The position numbers and the translations under genes were made by a program. The notes beneath the pieces were generated by a model, which was not told the origin of the DNA, searched no databases, and worked only from the letters and a program-made list of their open reading frames with translations. From positions 1 through 61,479 of the forward strand of contig NZ_SLTI01000038.1 in the NCBI RefSeq assembly GCF_004347735.1: DNA of 61,479 nucleotides, read 5' to 3'. Within the stretch, counting starts at the first letter, position 1, and each line of letters starts with the position of its first letter. The DNA comes from Sulfuricurvum sp. IAE1. GTDB lineage: Bacteria; Campylobacterota; Campylobacteria; Campylobacterales; Sulfurimonadaceae. Positions 15,905 through 24,455 of the stretch are shown here, piece by piece.

Positions 15905-16781
15905 ATTCCAGATCGTCTGGCTACAGGGGATCACCTGCAACGGGAATACCCATTCGTTTCTGAATGACCCTTTGCTGGGGAGCCTGCTGGACAAAGTCCG
16001 TTTTCTGTACCATCCGATTCTCCCTTCGCAGATGTCGTTGCGTGAACTTGTCGTCAAAATTCCCAAATCGGATCTCCTGATCGTCGAGGGGGCCTACAGG
16101 GGTGATTTCGAAAGAGGGGGGGCGGTCATGGAAAAACTGCTTCCGGCCCTGGCCGCGCGTGCCAAAAACATTGTCGCGCTGGGGAGCTGCGCGAGCTTCG
16201 GGGGGATTTTCAAAGAAGCTTCCCCCGAATCGATCAGCGGGATCGTCTACGACAAAAGCGAAGCGACGGGGCCGCTGGCGGCCATGCGCGAAAAGGTGAT
16301 CAACCTCGGCGGCTGTCCCGCCCATCCCGAATGGCTGAGTTTTGTCATCGGAATGATGCTGAACAAAAGAAAGGTCGCCCTCGACGAACTCGGCCGTCCC
16401 AAAGAACTCTACGCCTATACGGTCCATAACGGATGCCTGCGCAACGACTATTTCGAATGGAAAGTCGACAGCCGGAGCTTCGGCACCAAAGAGGGGTGCC
16501 TGTACTACGAGCAGGGGTGTCAGGGCCCCTTCACGCACGGCAGCTGCAACAAGATTCTCTGGAACGGCGTCGCCTCGAAGACCCGTGCGGGGACTCCGTG
16601 TTTCGGGTGTACCGAACCCACCTTCCCCAAAACCGACCTGTTCCGTACCAAAACCTATATGTCGATTCCCTCGGAGATGCCGCTCGGGGTCCCAAAACGA
16701 AGCTACCTCGCGCTGGCGGGGGCGGCTAAATCGTTTCACATAAAACGGCTCGAAGAGAGGCTGATCGATGATCACTCATGA
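15885..16781 (+). CDS. [NiFe] hydrogenase small subunit, HupU-like (group 2)
   Basis: 298 residues with no Tat signal and no membrane anchor, so cytoplasmic. Cluster residues: IVWLQGITCNGNTHSF (Cys18, Asn21 where a Cys is usual), GSCASFGG, GGCPAHP, VHNGCLRND, GCLYYEQGCQGP and the final CFGC. Start ATG 15885 lies inside the end of the TetR gene. Its stop overlaps the large-subunit start by 14 bases. Resembles sensory or cytoplasmic uptake enzymes; the lack of a tail on its partner favours a HupUV-like sensor, but no dedicated histidine kinase lies beside it. Confidence 0.9.
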   Translation: MPSKPAKFQIVWLQGITCNGNTHSFLNDPLLGSLLDKVRFLYHPILPSQMSLRELVVKIPKSDLLIVEGAYRGDFERGGAVMEKLLPALAARAKNIVALGSCASFGGIFKEASPESISGIVYDKSEATGPLAAMREKVINLGGCPAHPEWLSFVIGMMLNKRKVALDELGRPKELYAYTVHNGCLRNDYFEWKVDSRSFGTKEGCLYYEQGCQGPFTHGSCNKILWNGVASKTRAGTPCFGCTEPTFPKTDLFRTKTYMSIPSEMPLGVPKRSYLALAGAAKSFHIKRLEERLIDDHS

Positions 16782-18069
16782 ACTGATCGAGCGGATCGAG
16801 GGAGAGGCGCTCATCGATTTTCGTTCGGATCGCAGCGGACGGGTTCGGGATGCGCAGATCCGTTTTTTGCATTTTCGGGGGATGGAGGCGATTTTGGAGG
16901 GGCGCCATCCTCTCGATGCGCTCGTCATTGCTCCGCGGGTATGCGGAATTTGCGGCCATTCGCATCTGATCGCGGCGGTTGAGGCGCTCGAGGCGGCCTA
17001 CCGAAACAGCGGTGCCGAAGTGTACCTGAGTGCGAAAGCACGGAGTATCCGAACGATCACAAAGTTTTCCGAACTGCTGCAAAACCATCTCAAATGGCTC
17101 TATCTCATCATGCTCGGCGAAAGCGCGAAAATGCTGCGCGAAGAGCATCCCCTGCCGCTCAAGGCGCTTAATGCCGCATCGCAGGCGAATCGCCTCGCCG
17201 CGCTCTTCAGCGGCCAGTGGCCTCACAGCTCCTATGCCCTTCCCGGCGGCGTTACCTGTGACCCGACCCATATCGAAATGATGCAGGCAACCAAACTCCT
17301 CGCCGAACTTGAACGGTTTGTCGAGACGGAGGTACTGGGATGCCCGCTTGCCGAGTTCGAAGCGATTCGCTCTTATAGCGATTTGAGGGCGTTGAAGGGG
17401 GATTTTGGAAAATTGCTCGACAACGTGGAGCGGCTGGAACTTGCGGACGCCGGGCACAGCCACGGCCGGTTTCTTGTTTTGGGGGAGTATCCCGGGTGCC
17501 GCAGCAGCGCGATCGACCGAAACGGCTGCCGCGATGCCGATGCCTCATACGTCAGCGAAGATGCTTCGGCGGTGGTTGAGGGCAGAACGTATGCCAAAAA
17601 TGCCCTGTACGAAGGGGCGTTTTATGAGACGGGCCCTCTGGCCAGGGCACTCGTCTCCGGCAGACCGATGATCGGTGCGGTGTACGAAGCCCGCGGGGAT
17701 GACGCGTCGGTACGGATCGCCGCACGGGTGGACGAGATCGTCGGGCTGCTCAAAAATATCCGCGGTCTCATCGAAAGGATCGATCTCGCCGAAACCTCGT
17801 TTATCGTCCCCCCTCCGATCGAGACGATCAGCGGCGAGGGGCGGGGAATCGTCGAAGCGCCGCGGGGGAGCCTGATCCACACCGTCTGTATCGACAAGGG
17901 AAGGATCCTCTCGTACGACATGATTACCCCGACGCAATGGAACCTCGGCAACGGCACCGCCGATTCGCCCGGAGTAGCGCAGAAAGCGATGATCGGCGCC
18001 CAGAGCCGCGACAAAGCCTCTTTTCTTTTCCGGACGTTCGACGTCTGCTCCGTCTGCACCACCCACTGA
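16768..18069 (+). CDS. [NiFe] hydrogenase large subunit, HupV-like, without processed tail
   Basis: 433 residues, shorter than group-1 large subunits. The N-terminal Cys pair is in RVCGICGHSH and the C-terminal pair in DVCSVCTTH, where the final His is the last residue. There is no extension for a maturation endopeptidase, a hallmark of regulatory hydrogenases of the HupV/HoxC kind. It forms a cytoplasmic dimer with the preceding gene. Role as H2 sensor or low-flux uptake enzyme is inference; the co-transcribed TetR protein is the only regulator nearby. Confidence 0.92.
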   Translation: MITHELIERIEGEALIDFRSDRSGRVRDAQIRFLHFRGMEAILEGRHPLDALVIAPRVCGICGHSHLIAAVEALEAAYRNSGAEVYLSAKARSIRTITKFSELLQNHLKWLYLIMLGESAKMLREEHPLPLKALNAASQANRLAALFSGQWPHSSYALPGGVTCDPTHIEMMQATKLLAELERFVETEVLGCPLAEFEAIRSYSDLRALKGDFGKLLDNVERLELADAGHSHGRFLVLGEYPGCRSSAIDRNGCRDADASYVSEDASAVVEGRTYAKNALYEGAFYETGPLARALVSGRPMIGAVYEARGDDASVRIAARVDEIVGLLKNIRGLIERIDLAETSFIVPPPIETISGEGRGIVEAPRGSLIHTVCIDKGRILSYDMITPTQWNLGNGTADSPGVAQKAMIGAQSRDKASFLFRTFDVCSVCTTH

Positions 18070-18138
18070 CGCTTCTTCCGTTTAGTCCCAAAAATAACTA
18101 AGAATTTATCTTTTTAAATCAGTTTTATGTTTTAAATA

Positions 18139-18184
18139 TTGGTTTAAGTTATTCGGATTTATCATACTGAACGATCATTCACTA
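18139..18184 (+). promoter_or_regulatory. hydA promoter with TetR-type operator
   Basis: TTGGTT (18139-18144), an 18-base spacer and CATACT (18163-18168), followed directly by TGAACGATCATTCACTA at 18168-18184. Its core TGAA-C-GATC-A-TTCA is a 14-bp palindrome with one mismatched pair, placed over the expected transcription start, which suits repression. A 14-of-17 match lies upstream of the SQR gene at 31740-31756. The rest of 18070-18138 is AT-rich with no gene. Confidence 0.5.
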
Positions 18185-18199
18185 AGAAGGAGGGGGACC

Positions 18200-19435
18200 A
18201 TGGCCGAGCGTAGAGAAGCGTTTAAAATGCTGTTTAGTGCAAACAGCGCGAAAGTGGAGACGAACAAAGGGGAAGCGTATTACGACAGACTCTTCAAGCA
18301 GTGCCGTGCGCGGCTTGACGAGCTCAAAGCGTCGCAGCCGCTTCAGGCGATCGATTTTCACGAGATCCTCAGCGACGAGGGATACGATCGCCGCGAATTC
18401 ATGAAATGGGCGAGCGCGGCGACGGCGATGCTGATGCTCCCTCCTATGTTTACGCCGCTGGTAGCCGAAGCCGCCGAACTGATGACCCGCGTTCCGGTCA
18501 TCTGGCTCGAACTCCAAGACTGCGCCGGGAACTCCGAAGCGCTCCTGCGAAGCGACGGGCCGAAAATCGACGAGATCTTGCTTGATATCATTTCACTCGA
18601 ATTCCATGAGACGCTGATGGCAGCGGCCGGGCATCAGGCGGATGCGCAGCTCGAAGACGCGATGCACGCGTTCAAAGGCAAATACCTCCTCTTTGTCGAA
18701 GGGGCCATTCCGATGGGGATGGAAGGGCAGTACGGTACGATCGGCGCAAGCGGCGAGACGTTTCATGAACACCTGTTACGGGTTGCCGCCGATGCTGCGG
18801 CTGTCGTCGCGGTCGGAAGCTGTGCGACGTACGGCGGTATTCCCGCCGCGGCGCCGAACCCCACCGAAGCGGTCGGGGTCATGGATGTCCTCAAAGGCAA
18901 ACCGATCATCAATATTCCCGCCTGTCCGGCCAATCCAGCCAACATGGTCGGGGTGATCTTGCATTTCGTGCTGACGGGGCAGGTGCCTGAACTCGATTCG
19001 CTGCTGCGTCCGAAATTCGCGTTCGGATACCGGATCCACGACAACTGCGAACGACGTGCCCATTTCGATGCGGGCGAGTTCGTCGAAGAGTGGGGGGACG
19101 AAGGGGCGAAAAATAATTTCTGTCTCTATAAAATGGGCTGCAAGGGTCCGATGACGTTCAACAACTGCTCAATAGTCCGCTACAATGAAGGGGTTAACTG
19201 GCCGATCGGGGTCGGACGCGGATGCATCGGATGCTCCGAACCCGATTTCTGGGATAAATACGCCTATGAGCGTCCGATGAGCGACGCCAATATCAAAGCG
19301 CCGACCGGAGGCGTCGAAAAAACCGTCGACCAGTTCGGTCTGGGCGTTCTGACCGCTACGGCGGTAGGTATCGGTATCCATGCCGCCGCAAGTGCGGTTG
19401 CGGGTAAAAAATCAGATGAAGGGGAAGCACAATGA
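18200..19435 (+). CDS. hydA: Membrane-bound uptake [NiFe] hydrogenase small subunit HydA
   Basis: 411 residues. It passes electrons from the NiFe site to cytochrome b HydC on the periplasmic side. A long N-terminus precedes a Tat signal (YDRREFMKWASAATAM), and a C-terminal helix (GVLTATAVGIGIHAAASAV) anchors it. Clusters: LQDCAGNSEA (Cys108, Asn111 at the usual second Cys), GSCATYGG, ACPANP, IHDNCERR, FCLYKMGCKGP and CIGC. GGAGGGGG precedes the ATG. First gene of hydABCDE; a 4-base ATGA overlap leads to hydB. Confidence 0.97.
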   Translation: MAERREAFKMLFSANSAKVETNKGEAYYDRLFKQCRARLDELKASQPLQAIDFHEILSDEGYDRREFMKWASAATAMLMLPPMFTPLVAEAAELMTRVPVIWLELQDCAGNSEALLRSDGPKIDEILLDIISLEFHETLMAAAGHQADAQLEDAMHAFKGKYLLFVEGAIPMGMEGQYGTIGASGETFHEHLLRVAADAAAVVAVGSCATYGGIPAAAPNPTEAVGVMDVLKGKPIINIPACPANPANMVGVILHFVLTGQVPELDSLLRPKFAFGYRIHDNCERRAHFDAGEFVEEWGDEGAKNNFCLYKMGCKGPMTFNNCSIVRYNEGVNWPIGVGRGCIGCSEPDFWDKYAYERPMSDANIKAPTGGVEKTVDQFGLGVLTATAVGIGIHAAASAVAGKKSDEGEAQ

Positions 19436-21162
19436 GTAAACATATCGTAATCGATCCGATCACGCGTATCGAGGGGCATCTGCGTATCGAAGCGGTGATC
19501 GACGACAACAATACGATCGTCGACGCCTACAGTTCGTCAACGATGTTCCGGGGTATCGAGGAGATCCTCAAAGGGCGCGATCCTCGTGACTGCGGACTCC
19601 TGGCGATGCGTATCTGCGGCGTCTGTACGGGGACCCATTACCAGCGCTCCATCGAGGCGGTCGAACATGCGTTCGGCGTGACCATTCCCAAAAACGCCCG
19701 TCTGGTGCGGAACCTGATTCAGGGCGCGCTTTACGTCCACGACCACGTCGTCCATTTCTATCACCTTCATGCGCTCGACTGGGTCGATATCACCAAAGCG
19801 CTCGAAGCCGATCCGGCCAAAGCGGTCTCCGAAGCGCAAAAATGGGCTTCGGTGGCGGGTGTCGCGGCATGGGGAGACAGCGAATCGGCCTATAAAGCAG
19901 TACAGGAGAGATTGACGAAATTCGTCAAACAAGGCCGCCTCGGGCCGTTTGCCAAAGGGTACTGGGGGAACAAGCATTACAAACTGACCCCCGAGCAGAA
20001 CCTTGTCGCGGTTTCACACTACCTCGAAGCGCTCGACCTGCAGCGTGATGCCGCTAAAATGCAGGCGATTTTCGGGGGTAAAAACCCGCATCCGCAAAGC
20101 ATCGTCGTCGGCGGCGTGACCTGTGTGCAGGATATTCAAAACCCCGCTCGGATCGCGCTGTTCAAAAACCTGCTTCTCAAATTCCGCGATTTCATCAAAC
20201 GCGCGTATCTTCCCGACGTCTATATGGCCGGGACGATGTACGCCGACGAGGCGCTTGACGGGACCGGCGGCGGGCTTAAGAACTATCTCAGCTACGGCGA
20301 TTTCCGTCTTGATGACACCGAATTTTACAAATCGGCGCTCCTCTTCCCAAGCGGTATTGTCGTGGGCGGGGACATCTCCAAAGTGATTCCCCTCGATCAG
20401 GGTAAAATCGCCGAGGACGTCACCCACTCCTGGTACGAAGGGGCCAAACCGCTCCACCCCTACGACGGGCAAACGATCCCATATTACACGGGGTTCGGCA
20501 AAAAAGAGGGGGGAATCGCCTACCTGGATACCGAGAAAAAATACAGCTGGATCAAGTCGCCGATCTACGACGATACCCGTATGGAAGTAGGGCCGCTGGC
20601 CCGTATGGTCGTCGGTGTCGCCGCCAAGGACGAGCGGATCACCAAGTATGTCACCAACTTCCTCACACGCGGAAAACTTCCGATATCGGTTCTGTTCTCG
20701 ACCGTCGGGCGGACCGCAGCACGCGCGATCGAGACCGAACTGATGGCCGACGTCATGGTCGAATGGACCGACGAGCTGGCCGCAAACGTCGCCGCAGGCG
20801 ATCTGAGCACGTGGACGGAATTTGATTTCAATGCCGTCAGCAAAAGCGCCAAAGGGTACGGTATGGCCGAAGCCCCGCGGGGTGCGCTGGGGCACTGGGT
20901 CCGGATTGAAGAGGGCAAAGTCGCCAATTACCAGGCGATCGTCCCTTCGACGTGGAATGCGGGTCCCCGCGACTACAAAGGACGGATGGGAGCGTACGAA
21001 TCGAGCCTGATCGGTACGAAAGTCGCCGATCCCGAACAGCCGCTGGAAATTTTGCGGACCATCCACAGTTTCGACCCGTGTATCGCGTGTGCGGTTCACC
21101 TTGTCGATACCAAAGGCAGAGAGCTCGGCGTCTATAAAGTCGACAGCGTTTGCGCCATCTAG
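19432..21162 (+). CDS. hydB: Membrane-bound uptake [NiFe] hydrogenase large subunit HydB
   Basis: The H2-splitting subunit, 576 residues, co-exported with HydA. Active-site Cys pairs are in RICGVCTGTHYQ and DPCIACAVH; the 20-residue tail starting LVDTKGREL is expected to be cut by HydD. Length and sequence match Campylobacterota group-1 enzymes that donate to menaquinone. Translationally coupled to hydA and 10 bases from hydC. Confidence 0.98.
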   Translation: MSKHIVIDPITRIEGHLRIEAVIDDNNTIVDAYSSSTMFRGIEEILKGRDPRDCGLLAMRICGVCTGTHYQRSIEAVEHAFGVTIPKNARLVRNLIQGALYVHDHVVHFYHLHALDWVDITKALEADPAKAVSEAQKWASVAGVAAWGDSESAYKAVQERLTKFVKQGRLGPFAKGYWGNKHYKLTPEQNLVAVSHYLEALDLQRDAAKMQAIFGGKNPHPQSIVVGGVTCVQDIQNPARIALFKNLLLKFRDFIKRAYLPDVYMAGTMYADEALDGTGGGLKNYLSYGDFRLDDTEFYKSALLFPSGIVVGGDISKVIPLDQGKIAEDVTHSWYEGAKPLHPYDGQTIPYYTGFGKKEGGIAYLDTEKKYSWIKSPIYDDTRMEVGPLARMVVGVAAKDERITKYVTNFLTRGKLPISVLFSTVGRTAARAIETELMADVMVEWTDELAANVAAGDLSTWTEFDFNAVSKSAKGYGMAEAPRGALGHWVRIEEGKVANYQAIVPSTWNAGPRDYKGRMGAYESSLIGTKVADPEQPLEILRTIHSFDPCIACAVHLVDTKGRELGVYKVDSVCAI

Positions 21163-21171
21163 GGGGATAAC

Positions 21172-21879
21172 ATGAAACCCGGATACGAAAAAATCAAACG
21201 GATGACCCCCGCCATGCGGATCATCCACTGGGTCAACGTGATTTCCATCGTCGCGGCGGTGATCACGGGGCTCTACATCGCCCATCCTTATTACCAGAGT
21301 TTCATCGCCGATCCGGCGGTGGACAAATACGTGATGGCGTGGAATCGCTGGATCCATTTCATCGGGGCGATTTTGCTTGACGTCACGTCGGTGGCGGTGG
21401 CGTACCTTTACTTTTTCAGCCGGTTTGAAAAGCCGTACAAAAAGCTGGTTCCCAATGCGCAGAATATGACGGAATTCAAAGAGGTGCTGATCAATCTTCT
21501 CACCCTCAACCGCCGTAAAAATTTCGATTCCAGCCATAGCGACAGTTTTAACGTCGTCTATTTTACGATCATGCATCTGATGCTGATCCTGATGCTACTG
21601 ACCGGATTGCAGATGTACGTTCACGGCCTGGCTTCGGGCGAGAGCAGTATCGGGGCGTGGTGGCCGTGGATGCTCCACCTCACGACCGACTGGACGCTGT
21701 GGGTGTTCGGCGGGAACATGGGGGTGCGTTACGTGCACCATTTGACCATGTGGTGGATCGTCGCGTGGGTGATGTTCCATATCTATTATCAGATCTGGCG
21801 GACTATTTTCTGGCAGGAAGGGGATATCGCCATCGCCTTTGGCGGTTCCAAATTCAAAAAAAGTTCGGAAGCGGAGTAA
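21172..21879 (+). CDS. hydC: Hydrogenase cytochrome b subunit HydC
   Basis: 235 residues with four membrane helices: RIIHWVNVISIVAAVITG, IHFIGAILLDVTSVAVAY, FTIMHLMLILMLLTGLQM and HHLTMWWIVAWVMFHIYY. His residues in helices 1, 2 and 4 would hold two b hemes. It receives electrons from HydA and reduces menaquinone. GGGGG precedes the ATG. Only a structured 92-base spacer separates it from hydD. Confidence 0.96.
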   Translation: MKPGYEKIKRMTPAMRIIHWVNVISIVAAVITGLYIAHPYYQSFIADPAVDKYVMAWNRWIHFIGAILLDVTSVAVAYLYFFSRFEKPYKKLVPNAQNMTEFKEVLINLLTLNRRKNFDSSHSDSFNVVYFTIMHLMLILMLLTGLQMYVHGLASGESSIGAWWPWMLHLTTDWTLWVFGGNMGVRYVHHLTMWWIVAWVMFHIYYQIWRTIFWQEGDIAIAFGGSKFKKSSEAE

Positions 21880-21970
21880 AATACCCTTCGCCATTCGACA
21901 GCGGGTGCCTTCGGGCACCTCGGTTGAGGCCGCAACGGCGGTTTTAGCCGAGACAAACACAAAGGGTATT
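21880..21970 (+). promoter_or_regulatory. Three-stem RNA element in front of hydD
   Basis: The whole spacer can fold as a three-way junction. Closing stem AATACCCTT (21880-21888)/AAGGGTATT (21962-21970), 9 perfect pairs. Arm 1 GGTGCC-TTCG-GGCACC (21904-21919). Arm 2 TCGGTT (21920-21925)/AGCCGA (21946-21951) with an inner CCGC/GCGG hairpin. The closing stem contains AAGGG, the likely hydD ribosome binding site, and ends one base before the ATG. It could be a translational switch, a processing signal or an attenuator. Confidence 0.55.
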
Positions 21971-21971
21971 C

Positions 21972-22529
21972 ATGAAAAGCGTCGTCGTGGTCGGTATCGG
22001 CAACATCCTCTTTAAAGACGAAGGGGTCGGGGTCTATGCGGGACGGTACCTGGATGAGAATTACCGTTTCGAACCCGCTATCGACATTATCGACGGGGGG
22101 ACCCTCGGGTTCAAGCTGATGACGTATTATCAGTCTTACGACAAAGTACTGATCCTCGATACGGTTTCCATCGACGATGCACCCGGATCGGTCTATCATC
22201 TCCCCGCCGAAGCGCTGATGGGACTGGGAAGCTACCGCCAGACCGCCCACGAGGTCGAAGTGGTCGAGATGCTCGAAATCTGTTCGCTGCTGGATAAAAT
22301 GGCCGACGTCAGCGTCGTGGGGATCATCCCCGAAGATATCGAAAGCGTGGAGATCGATCTCACCCTTACATTGCACGGCCGCTTCGAGACGATGATCGAA
22401 ACGACGCTGAGTGAACTGAAAAAGGCCGGGGTCGAGGTCATTCCCAAAGAGAACCCAAAACCGCTTGCCCAGATCATCGATCTCTACGCAAACCCCACGA
22501 TGGCATCGTTCCATCCCCTTCAACCCTAA
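21972..22529 (+). CDS. hydD: Hydrogenase maturation endopeptidase HydD
   Basis: 185 residues, HyaD/HybD family. It removes the C-terminal tail of the large subunit once nickel is in place. Motifs: VVGIGNILFKDEGVGV with the nickel-sensing Glu, DGGTLGFKL and LDTVSID. It probably serves HydB and, because the tails are alike, also the large subunit of the fusion enzyme (inference). AAAGGG lies 5 bases from the ATG but is paired in the predicted leader structure. Confidence 0.95.
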   Translation: MKSVVVVGIGNILFKDEGVGVYAGRYLDENYRFEPAIDIIDGGTLGFKLMTYYQSYDKVLILDTVSIDDAPGSVYHLPAEALMGLGSYRQTAHEVEVVEMLEICSLLDKMADVSVVGIIPEDIESVEIDLTLTLHGRFETMIETTLSELKKAGVEVIPKENPKPLAQIIDLYANPTMASFHPLQP

Positions 22530-22538
22530 GGAATCCCC

Positions 22539-24455
22539 GTGGCGTTCATTTTCGAAATAGGGTGCGATACCCATCAAAAAACGATTGCCAACACGCTGGT
22601 GTCGATTTTCCGGATGCACGGGGTTGAAGCCTCGATCGAGCATGAAAACGGGCTGATCACCTGCGCCATCAATCAGGACCATCCGAGGTTGCAGGAGGCG
22701 TTCGACGCGATGGGCTCGCTGCTCCCCGCATCGGTCTTCATGCGTGGAAGCTCGCACCGTTTCGACGAGACTCCGGTGACGAGGCTCCCGGAGTTTCTTG
22801 AGCGCCTCCCCCTGGGACTAGGCGTATGTCCCCGCTGCACGGGCGAGATGCTTGACCCCTCTTCGCGCCGCTATTATTATCCCTTCACCTCGTGCAACCA
22901 CTGCGGGGGACAATACGCGTTTTTCGACGCTTACCCCTATGTCCGTGAGAACACGGCCCTCAGGGCGATTCCTCCCTGCCCCGCGTGTGCGCACGAGTTT
23001 TCCGCAGACCCGTTTCGCGAAGGGTATCCGCAGATCGGATGTCCCGAGTGCGGCGTCGGCGTCTCGATGCGTGAAGGGGATGAGCTTTTCCTGGCGCGAT
23101 CGTCGGCCGAGTACAAAACGCTTTTTGAACGCGCGGCCGCGTTGATCGCGGCAGGAAAAAAAATCCGGATCAAAACGACGACGGGAATACGTGTATTCGC
23201 CCCTTCCGATGCGGGCGGGGGAACCGCCCTGATGGTATTCAACGCCTCGAAACTTTCGACGCTTTTCTCGCTGATCGACGAAGAGTTCAACGCACTCCTC
23301 TCGATCGAACGCCCCGTGTTGCACGTCGCCCTCAAAGACGAACGTCTCAAATCAGTTATGGGCGATACGGCCGATGCACAGTACTGTGACGACGGGTTTA
23401 CCCTCCTGCTGGGACGTGAACTGATCGAACAGGGGATCGATGCGGCAGCCGTGAGCACCGACGAACACACCCCGGTCGATGCGGTGATCGATTACGATAT
23501 CGCGATCAACACCCAGTCTCCGATGCGCCTTTTCCTCAACAAAGATGTCCGTTTCGTCGCACAGGGGGAGAGGGGAAGTTTTCCGGCTTTCGTGGTTCCG
23601 GCACTCGATGTGGCCAGTTTCGCCCATTCTTTGGCGGCCGTGAGGGTCGGAGAGAAGATGCTGATCGACCGTCCCGAACATCTGGGGGGGACGGCGACGT
23701 CGAAAGTCAACGCGCTCGAAGGGGAGCAACTGGGATTTTCGCACGGGAACATTCACCGTTTCGATCAGGATACCGCCTCGTTTATGGCGGTGCTGGCGGA
23801 AAACGGTTTGCGTAAAAACAGCGCCGTATGCGCCTACTTCGACGAGACGATCACTTTTTTGTATACCAAAGGAGAACACATCACCCGGATTATCCCCGCC
23901 GAACCTTTTGTCTCTGCGGGACTGATCGGGCGGATCGGATCGTTGCGGGAAGGGTCCGACCGGCTGATCGGCAATCTCCGTTCGCAGCACGTCCAGTTGT
24001 ACGGCGTGCTCGAGACGATTGAAAGTTCTTCGTGCTCTTTGTTCGAAGCGGCCGCGATGATTGTGGGTCTTGAAAACCCCGCGATGAACGCTCTTGCGAA
24101 AGAAGCCCTTCGATTTGTGGGCAAAGGGGGGCTTCAGATCGATACGAAACTGCGCGACAACCGCTTCGACTCGGTCGCATTTCTGGCCAGCATCATCAGC
24201 TACCGCCTCGCCGATGTGCCTACCCCGTTGCTGTGTTATTCGATTTTCGAGTCGCTGGGAGACTATTTCAGTGATATACTTACCGAACTTAAAAACCGTT
24301 CCAAAGCGGAACATGTGGTGTTGTGCGGCAGCGGGTTCGCCAATCAAAGTCTCTACAGCCGGGTGGTACGGAACCTCAAAAATACACCGCCGGTATTATC
24401 GCGGAGTTTTCCGATAGGGAGGGAAAATGGAGTCGTCGGAGGGATTTATCTCTAA
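22539..24455 (+). CDS. hydE: HypF-like hydrogenase accessory protein HydE
   Basis: 638 residues. It has HypF-type zinc fingers (CPRCTGEMLDPSSRRYYYPF, CNHCGG, CPACAHEF, CPECGV) but no acylphosphatase motif in the first 90 residues, and its YrdC-like and Kae1-like parts are divergent. This matches HydE of Wolinella-type hyd operons, which is needed for hydrogenase but not understood in detail. It is not the [FeFe]-hydrogenase maturase also called HydE. GTG start with AAGGAA upstream. It overlaps hypF by 29 bases. Confidence 0.8.
   Translation: MAFIFEIGCDTHQKTIANTLVSIFRMHGVEASIEHENGLITCAINQDHPRLQEAFDAMGSLLPASVFMRGSSHRFDETPVTRLPEFLERLPLGLGVCPRCTGEMLDPSSRRYYYPFTSCNHCGGQYAFFDAYPYVRENTALRAIPPCPACAHEFSADPFREGYPQIGCPECGVGVSMREGDELFLARSSAEYKTLFERAAALIAAGKKIRIKTTTGIRVFAPSDAGGGTALMVFNASKLSTLFSLIDEEFNALLSIERPVLHVALKDERLKSVMGDTADAQYCDDGFTLLLGRELIEQGIDAAAVSTDEHTPVDAVIDYDIAINTQSPMRLFLNKDVRFVAQGERGSFPAFVVPALDVASFAHSLAAVRVGEKMLIDRPEHLGGTATSKVNALEGEQLGFSHGNIHRFDQDTASFMAVLAENGLRKNSAVCAYFDETITFLYTKGEHITRIIPAEPFVSAGLIGRIGSLREGSDRLIGNLRSQHVQLYGVLETIESSSCSLFEAAAMIVGLENPAMNALAKEALRFVGKGGLQIDTKLRDNRFDSVAFLASIISYRLADVPTPLLCYSIFESLGDYFSDILTELKNRSKAEHVVLCGSGFANQSLYSRVVRNLKNTPPVLSRSFPIGRENGVVGGIYL

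Noticed and set aside
16768-18069. Truncated large-subunit gene (pseudogene) because the C-terminal tail is missing
   Set aside because: The protein ends cleanly at the conserved His of the CxxCxxH motif, the known form of regulatory hydrogenases, and all other motifs are intact.
20014-21576. 520-codon minus-strand frame opposite hydB and hydC
   Set aside because: Shadow of two certain genes; composition is typical of antisense frames in this genome.
22539-24455. HydE as [FeFe]-hydrogenase radical-SAM maturase
   Set aside because: No radical-SAM CxxxCxxC motif; it has HypF-type zinc fingers, so only the name is shared.
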